From: Oegoconia quadripuncta
Taxonomy: Eukaryota; Arthropoda; Insecta; Lepidoptera; Autostichidae
DNA: 64,000 nt
Direction of reading: 5' to 3'
Assembly (NCBI GenBank): GCA_949316235.1
Contig: OX438750.1
Location: 1,440,501-1,504,500 of the forward strand
The translations under genes and the position numbers were made by a program. How positions within the stretch are numbered: the first letter of the stretch is position 1; each line of letters starts with the position of its first letter. This document shows positions 32,013-43,758 of this stretch, piece by piece. A model generated the notes under the pieces. The model was given only the letters and a program-made list of their open reading frames with translations, ran no database searches and had not been told where the DNA came from.

Positions 32013-35000
32013 ATGCCACTAATACGTTCCGCGAGCTTCAATTTATTTGTTGAAATCCTCATCCGCATCGCTTTGCTTTCCTCTTTCTGGTAAGTTACAT
32101 CCATATGTTTGTTAATATTTAGTTATATTAATTACGATTTTTATTAATGAAATTTCGCTTAGATCATGTCTAAGCTGTTTAAAATACGTTTATTGAACAG
32201 GAATCTTTGAATACGTTGCAAGATTAAGAGTATAAGTTCCAGTTGCAAGATATTTTGTAACGAATACATTTTCCCTTCATGTGGCAAAAGACATGTATTT
32301 ATCGAATGATGTGTCTTTCTATTGTTTGCTAGTCTTTATTTACACAGATAATTGAGCGACATGGAAATTTAGACTCAACCTTTACGCAAATTAGGTTGAA
32401 AATTGCGTTATTGTAATTAGAAACATTTGTTATGCCTGTTTCAATCATTTACATTTTTAATTTTAATTACAATGGTTTCTTAGCAATACATTACCGACTT
32501 ATTACTTCAGTCTACTTGAAGACAAGTTGTTTGCATAAATAAATAAATAATTTTTCTCTGACTACAATCGTGAAACAGAATAAGAAAAAAATTGTTTTAT
32601 TTCCCCAAACATACATATTAAAAATCTGCCAACTGGTTATCTGCAATGTCGTCACTCCCATGACTGACTTGATGCTGGCAGAATCTTTTTTTTTTTTATG
32701 CACGTCGGATTTGTACTTGACCTCAATCACACCTGATGTTAGTGAAGATGAGGTCGAAGGTGGAAGCGTACCTACTGACCCGGAAACCCCAACACATTTG
32801 GAGGACTGGCTATCTTATCTCTGACAACCGGAACACAACAATGCTATCAACAATCTTTTTTTTTTGTAATCTTGTTTTTATTTGAGGCCTTTGTACACCC
32901 TGGGTGACTATGCCAGCCTCATTGATACATTCGCCTTTTTAAACCTCACTCTCTTTTTGCAATGGACAATCCAACTTCATACAAACTGACAGCACTCCTA
33001 CAGAGCATATCAGCCAAAACACAGCTGACCTGCCCATTGCATAGCTCCGATGACTTAATCAAAAGTCGTTCTCTAATATCTGCACTCCGGTCACACTCCA
33101 ACAAAAAGTGTAAGACGTCATCTGGTTTATCACAAACTGTACACAGTGGTGACGGTTTAATTCCCATCATATTAACAATCTTAAAAAGGAAAGCCATTAC
33201 TTAAAAGAATTGAATTGCCCCAACATATACAATTGGATATATACTTAAAAGCATAGCTGGGCATTAACTCGGTAATACGTTGACGAAGTTAAAATTTTAA
33301 CTTCTTCTTCAATTTAAGAGCTATGCTCTTGTCGGTGGAGTAATGACCACGGCTCTCTACTTTCTGCCCTCGTTTTAACCTCTTGGTACGACACGACATT
33401 CACCTTTTCTTTCACTTGGTCAAAGTAATTACGCCTAGGTCTTCCCCTTCCTCTCTTTCCTTCAATGTTTCATAATGTATACATGTAGATAGATAAAGCC
33501 TTTATTTGTTTCCACAGTCACACACATACATTTAGCTTATACGTATTGATACACAGATAAGGTAACACATCAACAACAATAACATAATATTGTAACACTA
33601 ACGCATGTGTGTGCTGCAGCAGTACAAATGGGTCATAGCTCAGTGTATGAGATTGCTCATAGAGCATAGTTCATTACGAACCCTGACGGGCACAACAATT
33701 AGGAGAGAGGAGGACGATTTTAGTTATATTATATTATAAGTATTAACAAAAATATTAATTCATACCGTATAAAACATTTATTAATTAAAAATTGCTTAAT
33801 TTTTTTAATAAAAGAATTGTCATTAGTTCGGTTTTTTATTAATTCAAGTAACTTATTATGTCGACGACCTGTTTGTTGTAATGGTTAGAAACTATGCTGC
33901 TATACCAAGAGGTCGCGGGTTCGAATTCCGCTAGGGGCATATGTTTGTGTGATGAATACGGGCATGTGTACCCGAGTTATGGATGTTTTCATTTATAATA
34001 AGTATTTATTTACAAAAAAAAAAAATGTATTTATGTATTATATCAACCATCTGGTATCCACAACACAAGCACATAGTTGCTTACTGTGGAACTAGATGGC
34101 GCTGTGTGTATGTCTAAGGATATTTATTTATTTATTTATTTACAAAAAAAAGTATTTGTGTAGTTATCAACGTTCTGGTATTCTATCAACCATACAAGCC
34201 TTAGTGTGGAACTAGATGGCGCTGTGTGTATGTGCAAAGATTTATTTATTTACTTTTATAGACTCCGGGTCTATTTGCTTTTGTGAAGTCATCGGTGTCT
34301 CGCTAGAATTAGTTTTAAATAGATTAAGTCAGTAAGAGGCACGATGGGACTGGCGTATACCGTTTGTATAAGAGTCCCTAAATCAAGCAAAGATATTTAT
34401 TTGTTTTTATAGACTTTACAAATGAACTATGGACATTACTATATACCAAAAATGTCTTCCCGTATCCTGCGCGCACTAAATTGCACACTTCAATTATACA
34501 CATCTTTTTTTGTCCTCACCTGTACCAGAACCCAAACCAAAGTTGTCGATAGTTATTCGTAGTCAACAGGGGCGTTACCAGTTAATGGGAATTACACGAA
34601 TTCAAATTCAGCCTGTAGATTGTTGTAAATATCATCCATCACCTTCTAACTCTACGAGTAAAGTGACTCGCACCCATCCAGTCTTTTTTTTTAACATCGT
34701 TAAAAAGAGAAGAAAAAACAACAGCTTCTCCCTTTCCAGTTACATGGAGACAATGTCGCCGTTCGTCCGCCTGATCCACCAATCGGAGCTCGAGTCTTCG
34801 TACAAGTACCCTCGGCGAGAGTCGTACGTACCCAGTGGTACGCTATGGTCGGTAGTGCTGGCCGTGCCGTGCGCCCTCTCGCTGCTCGCTTGGGCGGCCT
34901 GTAACGACTGCAATGATGCGTTTGAGGTAACTAGATGGCGCTGTTAAAACGCGCTATAGTTTTGGTCTCTTTAATTGGAAAAGATGTTCAACTAATTCTT

Positions 35001-38000
35001 TTTAAAAGGCATTTCATGGCTGAGGGCACCATTGAACACACGGCGCACGAAATCCTAGATAGTTTTTTCTTATTTTTGTTGTTTCAGATACTCCTCGCGT
35101 GGTCACTAGCTTTGGGCATAAACGGAGTCCTAACAGATACAGTGAAGTTGATCGCTGGTATGTTTATTACTTATTATTTTAGACTAGTTAGTGCTTGACC
35201 TAAATCACATCTGATGTTAAGTGATGATGAAGCTGAAGGTCCCACCTTCAGCGTGCTGTCCTGGTGACCTTAACTTATTTAGGGCACTATCTTATCTCCA
35301 AAACCGGAAAATGCTTGGCGGCAGACTTGGATAAGGTGGTGGTAGCTTGTCATTTAAATATACCGGATGAGTTTTTTTAGCGTAAGGAAAAAAATAGGAC
35401 GCGTTAGTTAAGTGAAATAGAAGGTATTGGTGTGTGAATCACCTTTCCCCGTACTATAATGTAAGGTATCGATTATTTATACAATAAGTTGAGACAGACA
35501 TTAAACTACCATCATCGAGACAACTTGTGTCTAATTTGCGTTACTCCCAAGTCGACACCGCATTGGCATAGGCAGTTTAATTTTTTTTTTTCAAAACTAC
35601 GCTCGAATAAAGCGTTAATTGCAAAGACTACAATGTATATACAATGTATATAAATGGTTAATTGTGTCATTGACGGTCGCGTTTGTAGCCTTATTCCACA
35701 TAATTACATGATTAAATTAAATGAATAAAGAAAACTTGGAGACAATGTGAGTTACAAATAAATTTCGCATGATATTGCGATTCCCGCCAGTCGCATATGA
35801 AAACTTCTATTTCACTTACCTAATATGCCTATTTTTTTCCTTACATTAAAAAAACTCATAGACATAGACATATATTTACTTGACACCACACTATAGCAAC
35901 AATAATATTAATAAAAAGAAGAAAATTATCACAATACAAAGAAACAGATTTTGAAATGCGGTGAGTGCAGTGTGATGTCAAAAATGGACTCGCATCTCAG
36001 CGTATGCTGTAGCAATTGTTACAGCGCTGGTTTTCAGAGGAGCCCAACATCAGGAGCCTCCGACGCGATGCGGAAAGTTGTACTAGTCGTGCAAATCCAT
36101 CCACATAACTAAATATAACATATACTTAGATAAAATTAAACATTATTTAATATACAGATAATTAATAAAAAAAAAAGTAATACAGTAATTATGGGGAAGC
36201 AGTGTGATAATGTAATATCATTAGTTTGTCGCCACGTCAACGCAGATATGATGGAACAACTCGGCCACCCAGGGGCAAGTTAATTTGGTAATTTAATAAA
36301 TACAACTGGTATATATTTTTTTTTATGATTGACTGGATTCGTTTTTGACCACAATCTCACCTGGTTTCCATCAAGTGACGATGTAGTAGAAGATGAAGCA
36401 CGCGATCCCAGTAAATGCCTATTCACTCTGCTCTTGAAGATCCCAAGGTTGTAGGATTCAGGAAAGACTGACGCCGGAAGGGAGTTCCATGCCTTGGCTG
36501 TTCGGATGATGAATGAAGATAATGATAATATCTGAAAATATTATTGAGTGGCAGCAGAACCGTCGACTATCATTTCAAGAGTGTCCCCTTAAAATTAATT
36601 AATATTTTAACATTTTCGTCACAATATATATATATATGAAAATCTTGTATATGTTAAGAGAAATATATATTCATTCGAGAAACATTGTGACCGACATAAT
36701 GTCAATACAAGGAGCAAAAATCAATTAGCTGTACCTTTTAGTAGACTTAGTAAAGTTAATAAGTCATTCAGTGGTCAATGTGTGCGCTTCTACAACAAGG
36801 TTCCCATGGATATACGGAATCTTCCGCTTAATAAATTTAAACTTACTATAAAACAAAAGTTATGTAAAAAGGGATATTACAAAATTTCAGACTACATTAA
36901 TGATAGTAATCCGTGGGATTAAACGGCTCCTCTACACGATATATAAAAATTGTTGTAACCTTTCTTGATTGTAAATGATTGATTGAAAAGAGACAAACCC
37001 TCTGAGTTTCTCGCTAGCTCTTGTCAATAGTGGTCTCGTTCCGAGCTAGTGGTAGTTTAAAAAATAAATGACGTTCATAAGTGCATATTGTATTGCCTAC
37101 ATGAATAAATGATTTTCATTTCATTTCAATTATAGCAAATGAAATTGTTCATTTCCGGCACTGAACTTAATCCCATGGTTGTAATTCCCAGGTCGACCCC
37201 GTCCAGACTTCTATTTCCGCTGCTTCCCCGACGGTATTGAGACGTCAGACCTGCAATGTAATGGAGATGCTGACGACATCAGAGACGGACGGAAGTCATT
37301 CCCGAGCGGACACAGTAGTTGTGAGTGTCTCTCAACAGCTTCGTCCTTATTGGGGCACAGCCTCCTCTCACTAGGGCCTCATTTCAGTTGAGACTTGAGA
37401 CAATATTTTGTATGAAGTATATCTCAAGTGTCAACTCAAGTTCGATCTCAATTTTGAGATCTCTTATTAATACAAGTCTTAGGGCCGTATTGATAAATTG
37501 ATCTTGAGATTGAGATCGCGTCACACTTTTGACGATCGATTGGAGTAGTGGATAGTGACCCTGTCAGCGAAACCAACGGTTGCGGGTTCGTATCCCGCGA
37601 CGGGTAAACGTTTGTGTGATGAATACGGACATGTGTACCCGAGTTATGGATGTTTTCATTTATAATAAAGAATATGTAAGACTATAATAAACTATTTGTA
37701 TTTATTTCGTAGGATAAAATTATTACTTGAAAACGGACATAAAATTTAAATTACTGACATTATTGCTCATTCACAACGCTGACTCCCCAGAGTTTGTTGT
37801 CCCTCAGTATCGTTCTGCTCCCTCGGCGTGGCATCAGCATGGCTCTGCGGCCGTTTGGGCGTCCTCTCCCGTCGTCGGGGCAGTGGTGCCCGCGTGCTGG
37901 CGTGCCTGGCGCCCCTTGTGGGAGCCACGTGCATCGCCCTGTCACGCAGCTGCGACTACCACCACCACTGGCAGGGTAAGTGACGCCTGCATTCATACAG

Positions 38001-41000
38001 AAACGTTTGTAGTCACACAGAAACGCCTACAGCCACACAGAAATACTTACAGTCACACAGAAACTTCTACAGTCACACAGAAACATCTACAATCACATAG
38101 AAACTTCTATAGTCACACAGAAACACCTACAGTTACATAGAAACGCCTACAGTTATCCAGAAACACCTATAGTCACACAGAAACGCCTACAGCCACACAG
38201 AAACATTTACAGTCACACATAAACGCCTACAGTCATTCAGAAATACCTACAGTTACACATAAACGTCTACAGCCACATAGTAACGCCTGCTATCACACAG
38301 AAACGCCTACAGTCACACTGAAATGCCTACACTCACACACAAATGCCTACACTCGCACAGAAATGCTTGCAGTCAACATTTGTGTTGTTTAAATTATCTT
38401 TATTTCCAGACATACTGGTGGGCTCTCTTCTGGGCTACACAATAGCTATATTCTGCTATCGTCAATACTACAATCCGCTATCATCAGAATTAGCAGGTAT
38501 TATTGATATTTATCCTGTATATAAAGAGGGTTTATCCCGTCCAGTGACGCCCTCATTGCATAAATTATGGTTTCTTTTTAAATACCGATTATTTTATTAG
38601 AATAAACCCTCTTAATTCCTGTGACATTGAAACATACTTGTAAATAACAACACACTAAGTAGATAAAATTAAGTTTTCAATATTATGTAAACCGATTAGT
38701 GTAGTCAGTACTGTCAATAATCCGGGTTCGAATCCCGGCAGGGGTAAATTTTGTGGATGTCGTAATAGGCGACTATACGATCTTGCGCATACAGTATACC
38801 AGTGATAGGCTTATTGGGTCATTGGTACCCAGCTCCCACAAAATATCTGAGATCGCCACCTTACCGTGGAAATTAGGGCAAATCCTGCCATGACAAGCGA
38901 TGTAACACGCTCCATGGGAGAGGCTTATGTCCAGTAGTAATTTTTAGTCTGTTAACGTGATGCCAATATTTATTCCCGAATCATGCATATTTCTCCGGTA
39001 TCTAGTATCCATAGCATAAGCTATGCTATGGTTCTTATGGAAAGTTGTTCGTCATCAGCAGTAGAGTCACCACTAAACAGGAATTACACGAATTAAATTT
39101 CACCCTGCATAATAGCATTTCCACATGTCATAAAGAGTTAATGGTGTAGACGAGCGACTCCTCTCAAATTGGCAGCACCGCTGGGAGACTACTGATAGTG
39201 GCCGTCAACTGTACTGTTTCTTTCCCAATGTCATGGAACGATTAAAATGTCCTTGGTTGGAGGTAGATCACTGTGTGTCGCAGTTTCTTGCCGGTCATGT
39301 CAATTTCAAGCGTAAGCTTTTCTCTATGAAGTTGGTGGCTTCCCCTGAATGTGAATGTGGATATACAGAGCAAACTGCTCATCATATTTTGTGGGATTGC
39401 CCGCGCTGGTCTAATGAAAGGAGGGTCATGCTGGATAAAGTGTCACCGTATAACCATCCGGTCTTCTACACCGATCTAGTGGCGAGTCGACGTAATTTCC
39501 AAGCCTTTAGGAAATTTTGCCACTATTACTATTGGCATTATTATTCGCGGTAGCCTTTTGCTTCCTAAACATTAACACTCACAGCGTTGTGGCGCTGTCC
39601 GTGGTGTATCAAAACAGGGTGTCAAGCATAACTTGATCCCCTTCCCCATAGGTTAAGCCTTAGTGCTGATTTTGAGTTCATGTAGCTACACTCCCATTTG
39701 CCGAGGGGGGGGGACTTCTTTCCTACTTCACACCTTTAACTCTTCTTTAATTAGTCTGGGGCCCAAGGTAGCAATAGAGACACGTAGGGCACCGTCTACC
39801 TTCAGTAGGTGCCGTGCAAAGTACCACTGTTGATCCTGGCTTACAGGAGTTGCAGTGGGAGGAGTGTGGAGGCGGGTAATGTCTTAAAGAGTTTTAAAAG
39901 GGACTTACAAATGTGGCTTCTGCAATACCCAATAAAAAGTTCTTGGAGTACAAGAACTATTAATTGGATGCATGCTGATTTTCTTAGTGTCATTTGACAT
40001 TGTCAAATATTTGCATTTCATTATAAAGAAGATCTTATTGTAATTAGTGATGCAACGGAAGTGTCTTAACGGAACCAGAAACGGAAACAGATGTCAAAAG
40101 TAAATTTTAGCAGAAACGGAAACGGATGCGGAAACGGAAGTGTAAATAATATGAAAAAAAAAAACAAATTTACAAATATATTTCTTTATTAAGTATCAAA
40201 TACACCAAATCTAGATTAGAAATAGGTATATTAGAAATCTACTATAGAAAATAATATTGGAACTTTGCAACTGAACATTTTATTAATATTCAAAATTAAG
40301 TAGTGGTAAGTTATATTTTATGAAAAGTAATTTGGCCGCTTTTGCACCTAATAATCTGTTCCGGTGTTCTTCGTATATAAGACATGCGCGCATGCGTATC
40401 GTAACTCTCAGCAGTCGTAAACTTTCGATTGTATCTCCGTTATAAAAGTAGCGGAAACAGAAGCAGAAACGAATGTTGAAAAGCGCGAGGAAATTCCGCA
40501 CTTGCTTCCGCAAAGAGAAACATAAACAGAGATCCGTTCCATCACTAATTGTAATAACACCTAATTAATGTGGATTTCTAATTTTTGGGCAAAAAACGTT
40601 TTCCAAAGTATCACATGCCAAAGTATGTTTCCCAAATTTTCATTTTCCAAAACAACTTTTCGAAATTTTACAGTTAGCAATACTATTTTCGGCAATTTAA
40701 TGTTTAACAAATAATTACATGGCAATGTTTCATTTTACCAAGTATTATGTAGTCAAATATGGTTTGGCATAACATGCTCTTCCCAAAATAATGCATCAAG
40801 ATCCAATGTTGAAAATATACTGCTGCATGGATGTTTGTTTCACCTTGGACACAGGTAAGAACTTCTATAATAATTATATTGTTATTATACAAATCAAATT
40901 GTTGGGGTCACAGTTCTAACCTAACCCACTTTTCTAGCAGTTTTAATCTAGTCTACGTAACCTATCTGAATTTAATTTGAAGGAACTTATTTTTGAAATA

Positions 41001-41421
41001 TATTTTTTTACAAAATAAAGCATTTGCTTAATGTATATTTGACTTAATAAAACTTGAGCAAGTAAAAAGTTGCCAAATTAATATTTGACCAAGTGATTAA
41101 AATGCGAAATATAAATTTGCTAAATATTCTTTTGGGAAATGAAACTAGTGCGATAAGTTTTTTGGGAAGTAGAATTTGACGAAAAATATTTTGCCAAACG
41201 GAAGGATACCAATTAATGTACCCTATTCAAGAGCAAACAAATTATCCATTCTAGTTTAATAAATATTGATGTTATTTCCAGGTATACCCTACATAGTGTC
41301 AAGCATCACTATAGCCAAATACGTAAACGGTAAGCCAGACGTTAGCCCCGTGAAGGGGGATTGCAAGGAAATAGAGTCCACCCCTCTTCTTGGAGGCCGA
41401 AAGGAGGACAAGTGGATATAA
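32013..41421 (+). CDS. PAP2-family lipid phosphate phosphatase (PLPP4/5-like)
   Basis: Seven exons join in phase with GT..AG sites: 32013-32089, 34740-34926, 35088-35157, 37192-37320, 37808-37975, 38410-38496 and 41282-41421 (858 nt, 285 aa). The protein is a multi-pass membrane enzyme that removes phosphate from phosphatidate, diacylglycerol pyrophosphate and related lipids. All PAP2 motifs are intact: C1 KLIAGRPRP (108-116), C2 FPSGHSS (148-154) and C3 SRSCDYHH (200-207). [14 protein letters not shown] and [19 protein letters not shown] are diagnostic of the PLPP4/PLPP5 (PPAPDC1) branch. Hydrophobic segments fall near residues 9-25, 62-80, 90-110, 155-175, 183-200 and 211-227. The start [10 protein letters not shown] was chosen because its phase-2 donor fits exon 2 and it supplies the expected first membrane segment. 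The tail after 240 is poorly conserved and polar. Confidence 0.92.
32686..32853 (-). repeat. SINE family C, 3' part
   Basis: Poly-T, then TTGACCTCAATCACACCTGA and CTGGCTATCTTATCTCTGAC. It is broken at AATGCTATCAACAAT, next to a LINE fragment. Lies in phosphatase intron 1. Confidence 0.85.
32855..33210 (-). pseudogene. LINE ORF2 C-terminal fragment
   Basis: The minus strand encodes [19 protein letters not shown] then LHFLLECD, a CX2C..H..C zinc motif, followed by about 40 residues and a stop at 32946. This is the C-terminus of an R1/LOA/Jockey-like LINE. Confidence 0.65.
33300..33475 (-). pseudogene. RTE-type LINE 3' end
   Basis: The minus strand reads [20 protein letters not shown] then [20 protein letters not shown] and QEHSS*, the typical end of RTE-clade ORFs. 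Confidence 0.7.
33480..33720 (-). repeat. Dispersed repeat, second copy at 60570-60735
   Basis: Shares CAGTCACACACATAC and GTCATAGCTCAGTGTAT with the later copy. Probably a LINE 3' UTR. Confidence 0.55.
33858..34145 (+). repeat. SINE family A, full copy
   Basis: Head TCGACGACCTGTTTGTTGTA, B box GCGGGTTCGAATTCCGC, body to GGAACTAGATGGCGCTGTGT and a TTTATT tail. Confidence 0.92.
34146..34258 (+). repeat. Extra SINE family A 3' unit
   Basis: A second copy of the 3' body and tail (AACTAGATGGCGCTGTGTGT) follows the full copy head to tail. Confidence 0.75.
34258..34400. repeat. Dispersed repeat, inverted relative to 20690-20835
   Basis: GTGAAGTCATCGGTGTCTCG and GGCACGATGGGACTGGC match the reverse complement of the other copy. 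Confidence 0.5.
34553..34620 (+). repeat. Half of a MITE of the 44502 type
   Basis: GGGAATTACACGAATTCAAA followed by TTCAGCCTGTA matches the right end of the element at 44502-44743. Confidence 0.55.
35189..35352 (-). repeat. SINE family C fragment
   Basis: Begins 31 bp after the exon 3 donor of the phosphatase. Body blocks TTAAGTGATGATGAAG, CTATCTTATCTCC and GGCGGCAGACTTGGATAAGG. Confidence 0.75.
35366..35860. mobile_element. 495-bp inverted-repeat element
   Basis: The left end GATGAGTTTTTTTAGCGTAA and the right end (reverse complement TATGAGTTTTTTTAATGTAA) share about 60 bp, including GGAAAAAAATAGG and GTGAAATAGAAG. No coding content. Confidence 0.8.
36345..36520. repeat. Dispersed repeat
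   Basis: CACAATCTCACCTGG, GAAGATGAAGCACGCGATCC and GTTGTAGGATTCAGGAAA; an inverted relative is at 30000-30100. Confidence 0.5.
36640..37130 (+). pseudogene. CR1-like LINE 3' fragment
   Basis: The plus strand encodes [20 protein letters not shown], then [20 protein letters not shown] and [18 protein letters not shown], the typical C-terminus of a CR1-like LINE, with the stop at about 36920. The 3' UTR runs to an ATGATTTTCATTTCATTTC tail. The same 3' end occurs inverted at 63470-63545. Confidence 0.75.
37540..37675 (+). repeat. SINE family A/B, 5' part
   Basis: Head CGATCGATTGGAGTAGTGG, B box GCGGGTTCGTATCCCGCGAC, then ATGGATGTTTTCATTTATAA; the 3' body is missing. Confidence 0.8.
37990..38376 (+). 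repeat. 20-bp minisatellite
   Basis: About 19 units of CACACAGAAACGCCTACAGT with frequent single changes, starting about 15 bp after the phosphatase exon 5 donor and filling most of intron 5. Confidence 0.9.
38690..38950 (+). repeat. tRNA-derived SINE, family D
   Basis: B-box region CGGGTTCGAATCCCGGCAGG, then GTCATTGGTACCCAGCTCCC and GGAGAGGCTTATGTCCAGTA, a body unlike families A-C. Confidence 0.7.
39020..39110 (-). repeat. Half of a MITE of the 44502 type
   Basis: GGAAAGTTGTTCGTCATCAG through GAATTACACGAATTAAATTT matches the reverse complement of 44505-44580. Confidence 0.6.
39140..40030 (+). pseudogene. R1-like LINE 3' fragment
   Basis: An open frame from about 39149 reads [19 protein letters not shown], then [17 protein letters not shown] and the C-terminal zinc motif [20 protein letters not shown], ending at TAG 39551. 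This order (WQ..W..GR.. then LAGH.. then CxC..H..C) is that of R1/TRAS-type LINEs. About 470 bp of 3' UTR follow. Confidence 0.75.
40045..40547. mobile_element. hAT deletion derivative with 8-bp target duplication
   Basis: The ends TAGTGATGCAACGG and, inverted, TAGTGATGGAACGG are flanked on both sides by ATTGTAAT (40037-40044 and 40548-40555), an exact 8-bp target duplication as made by hAT transposases. The interior is about 500 bp. It lies in intron 6 of the phosphatase. Confidence 0.92.
40283..40400 (-). pseudogene. Remnant of hAT transposase C-terminus
   Basis: On the minus strand [20 protein letters not shown] and KYNL match the end of the hAT dimerisation domain (EKRNRL...LLFLNKNL pattern). 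Only the last 35-40 residues remain, so the element was derived by internal deletion of an autonomous hAT. Confidence 0.7.
40582..41207. mobile_element. Element made of phased CAAA-type iterons in inverted halves
   Basis: From about 40582 a short motif (TTTCCAAA, GCCAAA, TTCCCAAA, GGCAA) recurs every 14-17 bp through about 40810. From about 41000 to 41207 the reverse complement recurs with the same spacing. The middle, about 190 bp, lacks it. No ORF. I do not recognise the family. Confidence 0.55.
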
Positions 41422-42170
41422 TAGCGTTAAGGTCACATTGGTATAAAAAAATTAAAAGTATTCGGATATATCTTGATGATATGATGGTTACGACTGACAA
41501 CTTGAAGCAAATAAAAAAGACAATTTTGTATATTAAACCGCATAAATTGCGAATTATAGCCGTGACATATTTCAAAATCGATTCAGCTTCAGCGATTTAG
41601 ACGCTACGATAGATAAGTAAAAAAAGTAAGACACATGAATTCAGCCGAAAAAGTATTTTTTACATAGATAGACATATTAAAGGAGTATCACCAGCTAAGG
41701 ATGTGCGGCCAATGTCCTTACAAAAGTAACAAGGTATTACTTATTTTTCTTGAATCTTCCAAATGAATATTGTTTAGTGAGAGCTATATTGTTTTACAAG
41801 TGAAAAATATCGCCAATCTAGTAATGTTTGCCTAACAAAAGCATTAAAAAATATGTATAGACAATTATGTACATAAATGTGATATCTATCCAGATTCGTT
41901 AATATTGCCTGGATTTGGTAATAAAGTAATTCGAAATTAAATAAATAATTTAAAAAAAAGAAAACAGTGTTAAAAGGCATATATAAAAGATAAAGTCAAA
42001 ACTATGTTAAAAAAACATTATTTTTTATGTACATAAATACATGTATAATTACATGTGCATGATGTACATGTACATTATATAGTAACAAGATAGAATTGTG
42101 AACTCACCATCTACACAAACTGATGAGGCTTCCGTAAGGTGGATGTACAAAGATTTGTAATTAAAAAAAA
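41422..42170. other. 3' flank of the phosphatase gene
   Basis: AT-rich. A possible polyadenylation signal AATAAA is at 41510-41515. No other feature seen. Confidence 0.4.
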
Positions 42171-42398
42171 TTAAATTGTGGGAGCAGAGTGAACGGTGGC
42201 ATTACTATGCCGACCAATCGGAGAGCGAATCCTGCATCGCGCTGACGAAGTTTTCTCAAGATATTGTGTATAACCAAGACGCCACTAATAACGGTTTGAC
42301 CGCGGTCAGCGAGCAACGACAACAGCCCGGTGGAAGATCTTCCCTTTTCTTTCACCGATTCTTCCTTTCTTTCTGGAGTCATAGGTGTTATTACGTCA

Positions 42399-42655
42399 TG
42401 ACGACCTGTTTGGTGTAGTGGTTAGCAACTCTGACCACTATACCAAAAGGTTGCGGGTACGAATCCCGTTAGAGGCATATGTTTGTATGATCAATACGGA
42501 CATGTGTACCCGAGTTATGGATGTTTTCATTTATAATAAGTATTTACAAAATGTATTTATGTAGTATATCAACCATCTGGCATCCACAACACAAGCCTAT
42601 AGTTGCTTACTGTGGAACTAGATGGCGCTGTGTGTATGTCTATGGATATATTTAT
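42399..42655 (+). repeat. SINE family A, full copy
   Basis: Head TGACGACCTGTTTGGTGTAG, B box GCGGGTACGAATCCCG, 3' signature GGAACTAGATGGCGCTGTGT. Confidence 0.9.
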
Positions 42656-42667
42656 GCATATATTTCT

Positions 42668-42872
42668 TTCACGGGTTCGAGTTCGAATCCCGCGACGGGT
42701 AAATGTTTGTATGATGAATACGAACATTTATTCCCGAGTCATGGATGTTTATATAAATATTTATGTATGTTTATCTGTTATCTAGTATCCATAGTACAAG
42801 CTTTGCTTAGTTTGGGACTAGATGATTGGTGTAAGTGCCCCAAATATATTTATTTATTATTCTCTCAGATCA
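42668..42872 (+). repeat. SINE family B, 5'-truncated
   Basis: Starts within the B box (GAATCCCGCGACGGGTAAAT) and ends with GGGACTAGATGATTGGTGTA and a TTTATT tail. Confidence 0.85.
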
Positions 42873-43091
42873 GAAGGTTGCGTGTTAATATCACGTCTGG
42901 GGTCACCCATGTCGGAATTTGACATCTGTGTCAAATTCCCGGCTGTTGTCGTTGCCCGGGGACCGCGATCCAACCGTTATTATTGACGTCTTGGTGAAAT
43001 GTTTTGAGAAAACTTCGTTAGCGCGATGTAGGATTCGCTCTCTGATTGGTCAGCTTAGTAATGGCACCGTTCACTTTGACCCCACACAATA

Positions 43092-43755
43092 AATATACAA
43101 AATAAAATACAGTTGAATTGACAACGTCCTTGTTTTTGAAATCGGTTAAAAATTAAGCAACAATTTGTAAATTCAGTTTAACATTGTTATAAAAGGGACA
43201 ATATAATATGTACCTAGCTTAGGCCCCATTTTGAATAACTCCACTATTTATTCCACCACATACATACCTACTTAATCTTAAATTCTTTTATCCCAAAAAC
43301 TCTTTCAAGATTAAAAAAAAATACTAGTATAATTCAAATCCTGTAAAAAACTGTGGTAAAACGCAAATACTACCTTAGAGCTTTCTATTTACTTAGTTAA
43401 AATATTAGCTTTATAAAAGCAAAAAATATATCTGTTTTATAATATATAATATGTTAAAAATATATATGTATATCTTAGGAAAGTATATTTAAAAAGTTAA
43501 AAATTAAAAATGATTATTAAGTACTTAAATTAAAATAAGTATGATATAATTATTTGATGCTTAATTGAACGTTTTTGACTTAAATGTAAATACTTACCTA
43601 ATAGTTGTGTTTCCATAAAATTAATGACAATTTTAGTTGCAATAGCATTATTTATTGTGTTACTAAACCATTTCGTTCTTATTTATTACCTCATTATACA
43701 AATGACAATTTTGGTAGCATAGTATAAAGGAAAAGTGTGACAGCTGCACTTTTGA
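43092..43755. other. Intergenic, very AT-rich
   Basis: No gene or inverted repeat recognised. Confidence 0.4.
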
Positions 43756-43758
43756 CGA

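Larger units (their letters stand above)
42175..43090. mobile_element. Long inverted-repeat element invaded by two SINEs
   Basis: The arm 42175-42340 (ATTGTGGGAGCAGAGTGAAC...) is matched by the reverse complement of 42940-43090 at roughly 85%. Between them lie two SINEs. Without the SINEs the element would be about 450 bp. Confidence 0.8.

Noticed and set aside
34510..34739. Upstream extension of phosphatase exon 2
   Set aside because: The frame is open but includes a poly-pyrimidine tract and acceptor at 34739; the better model joins the exon at 32013-32089, which supplies the expected first membrane segment.
38000..38150. Repeat peptide in frame after phosphatase exon 5
   Set aside because: It is read-through of a 20-bp minisatellite past a perfect GTAAGT donor and in a different frame from the PAP2 domain.
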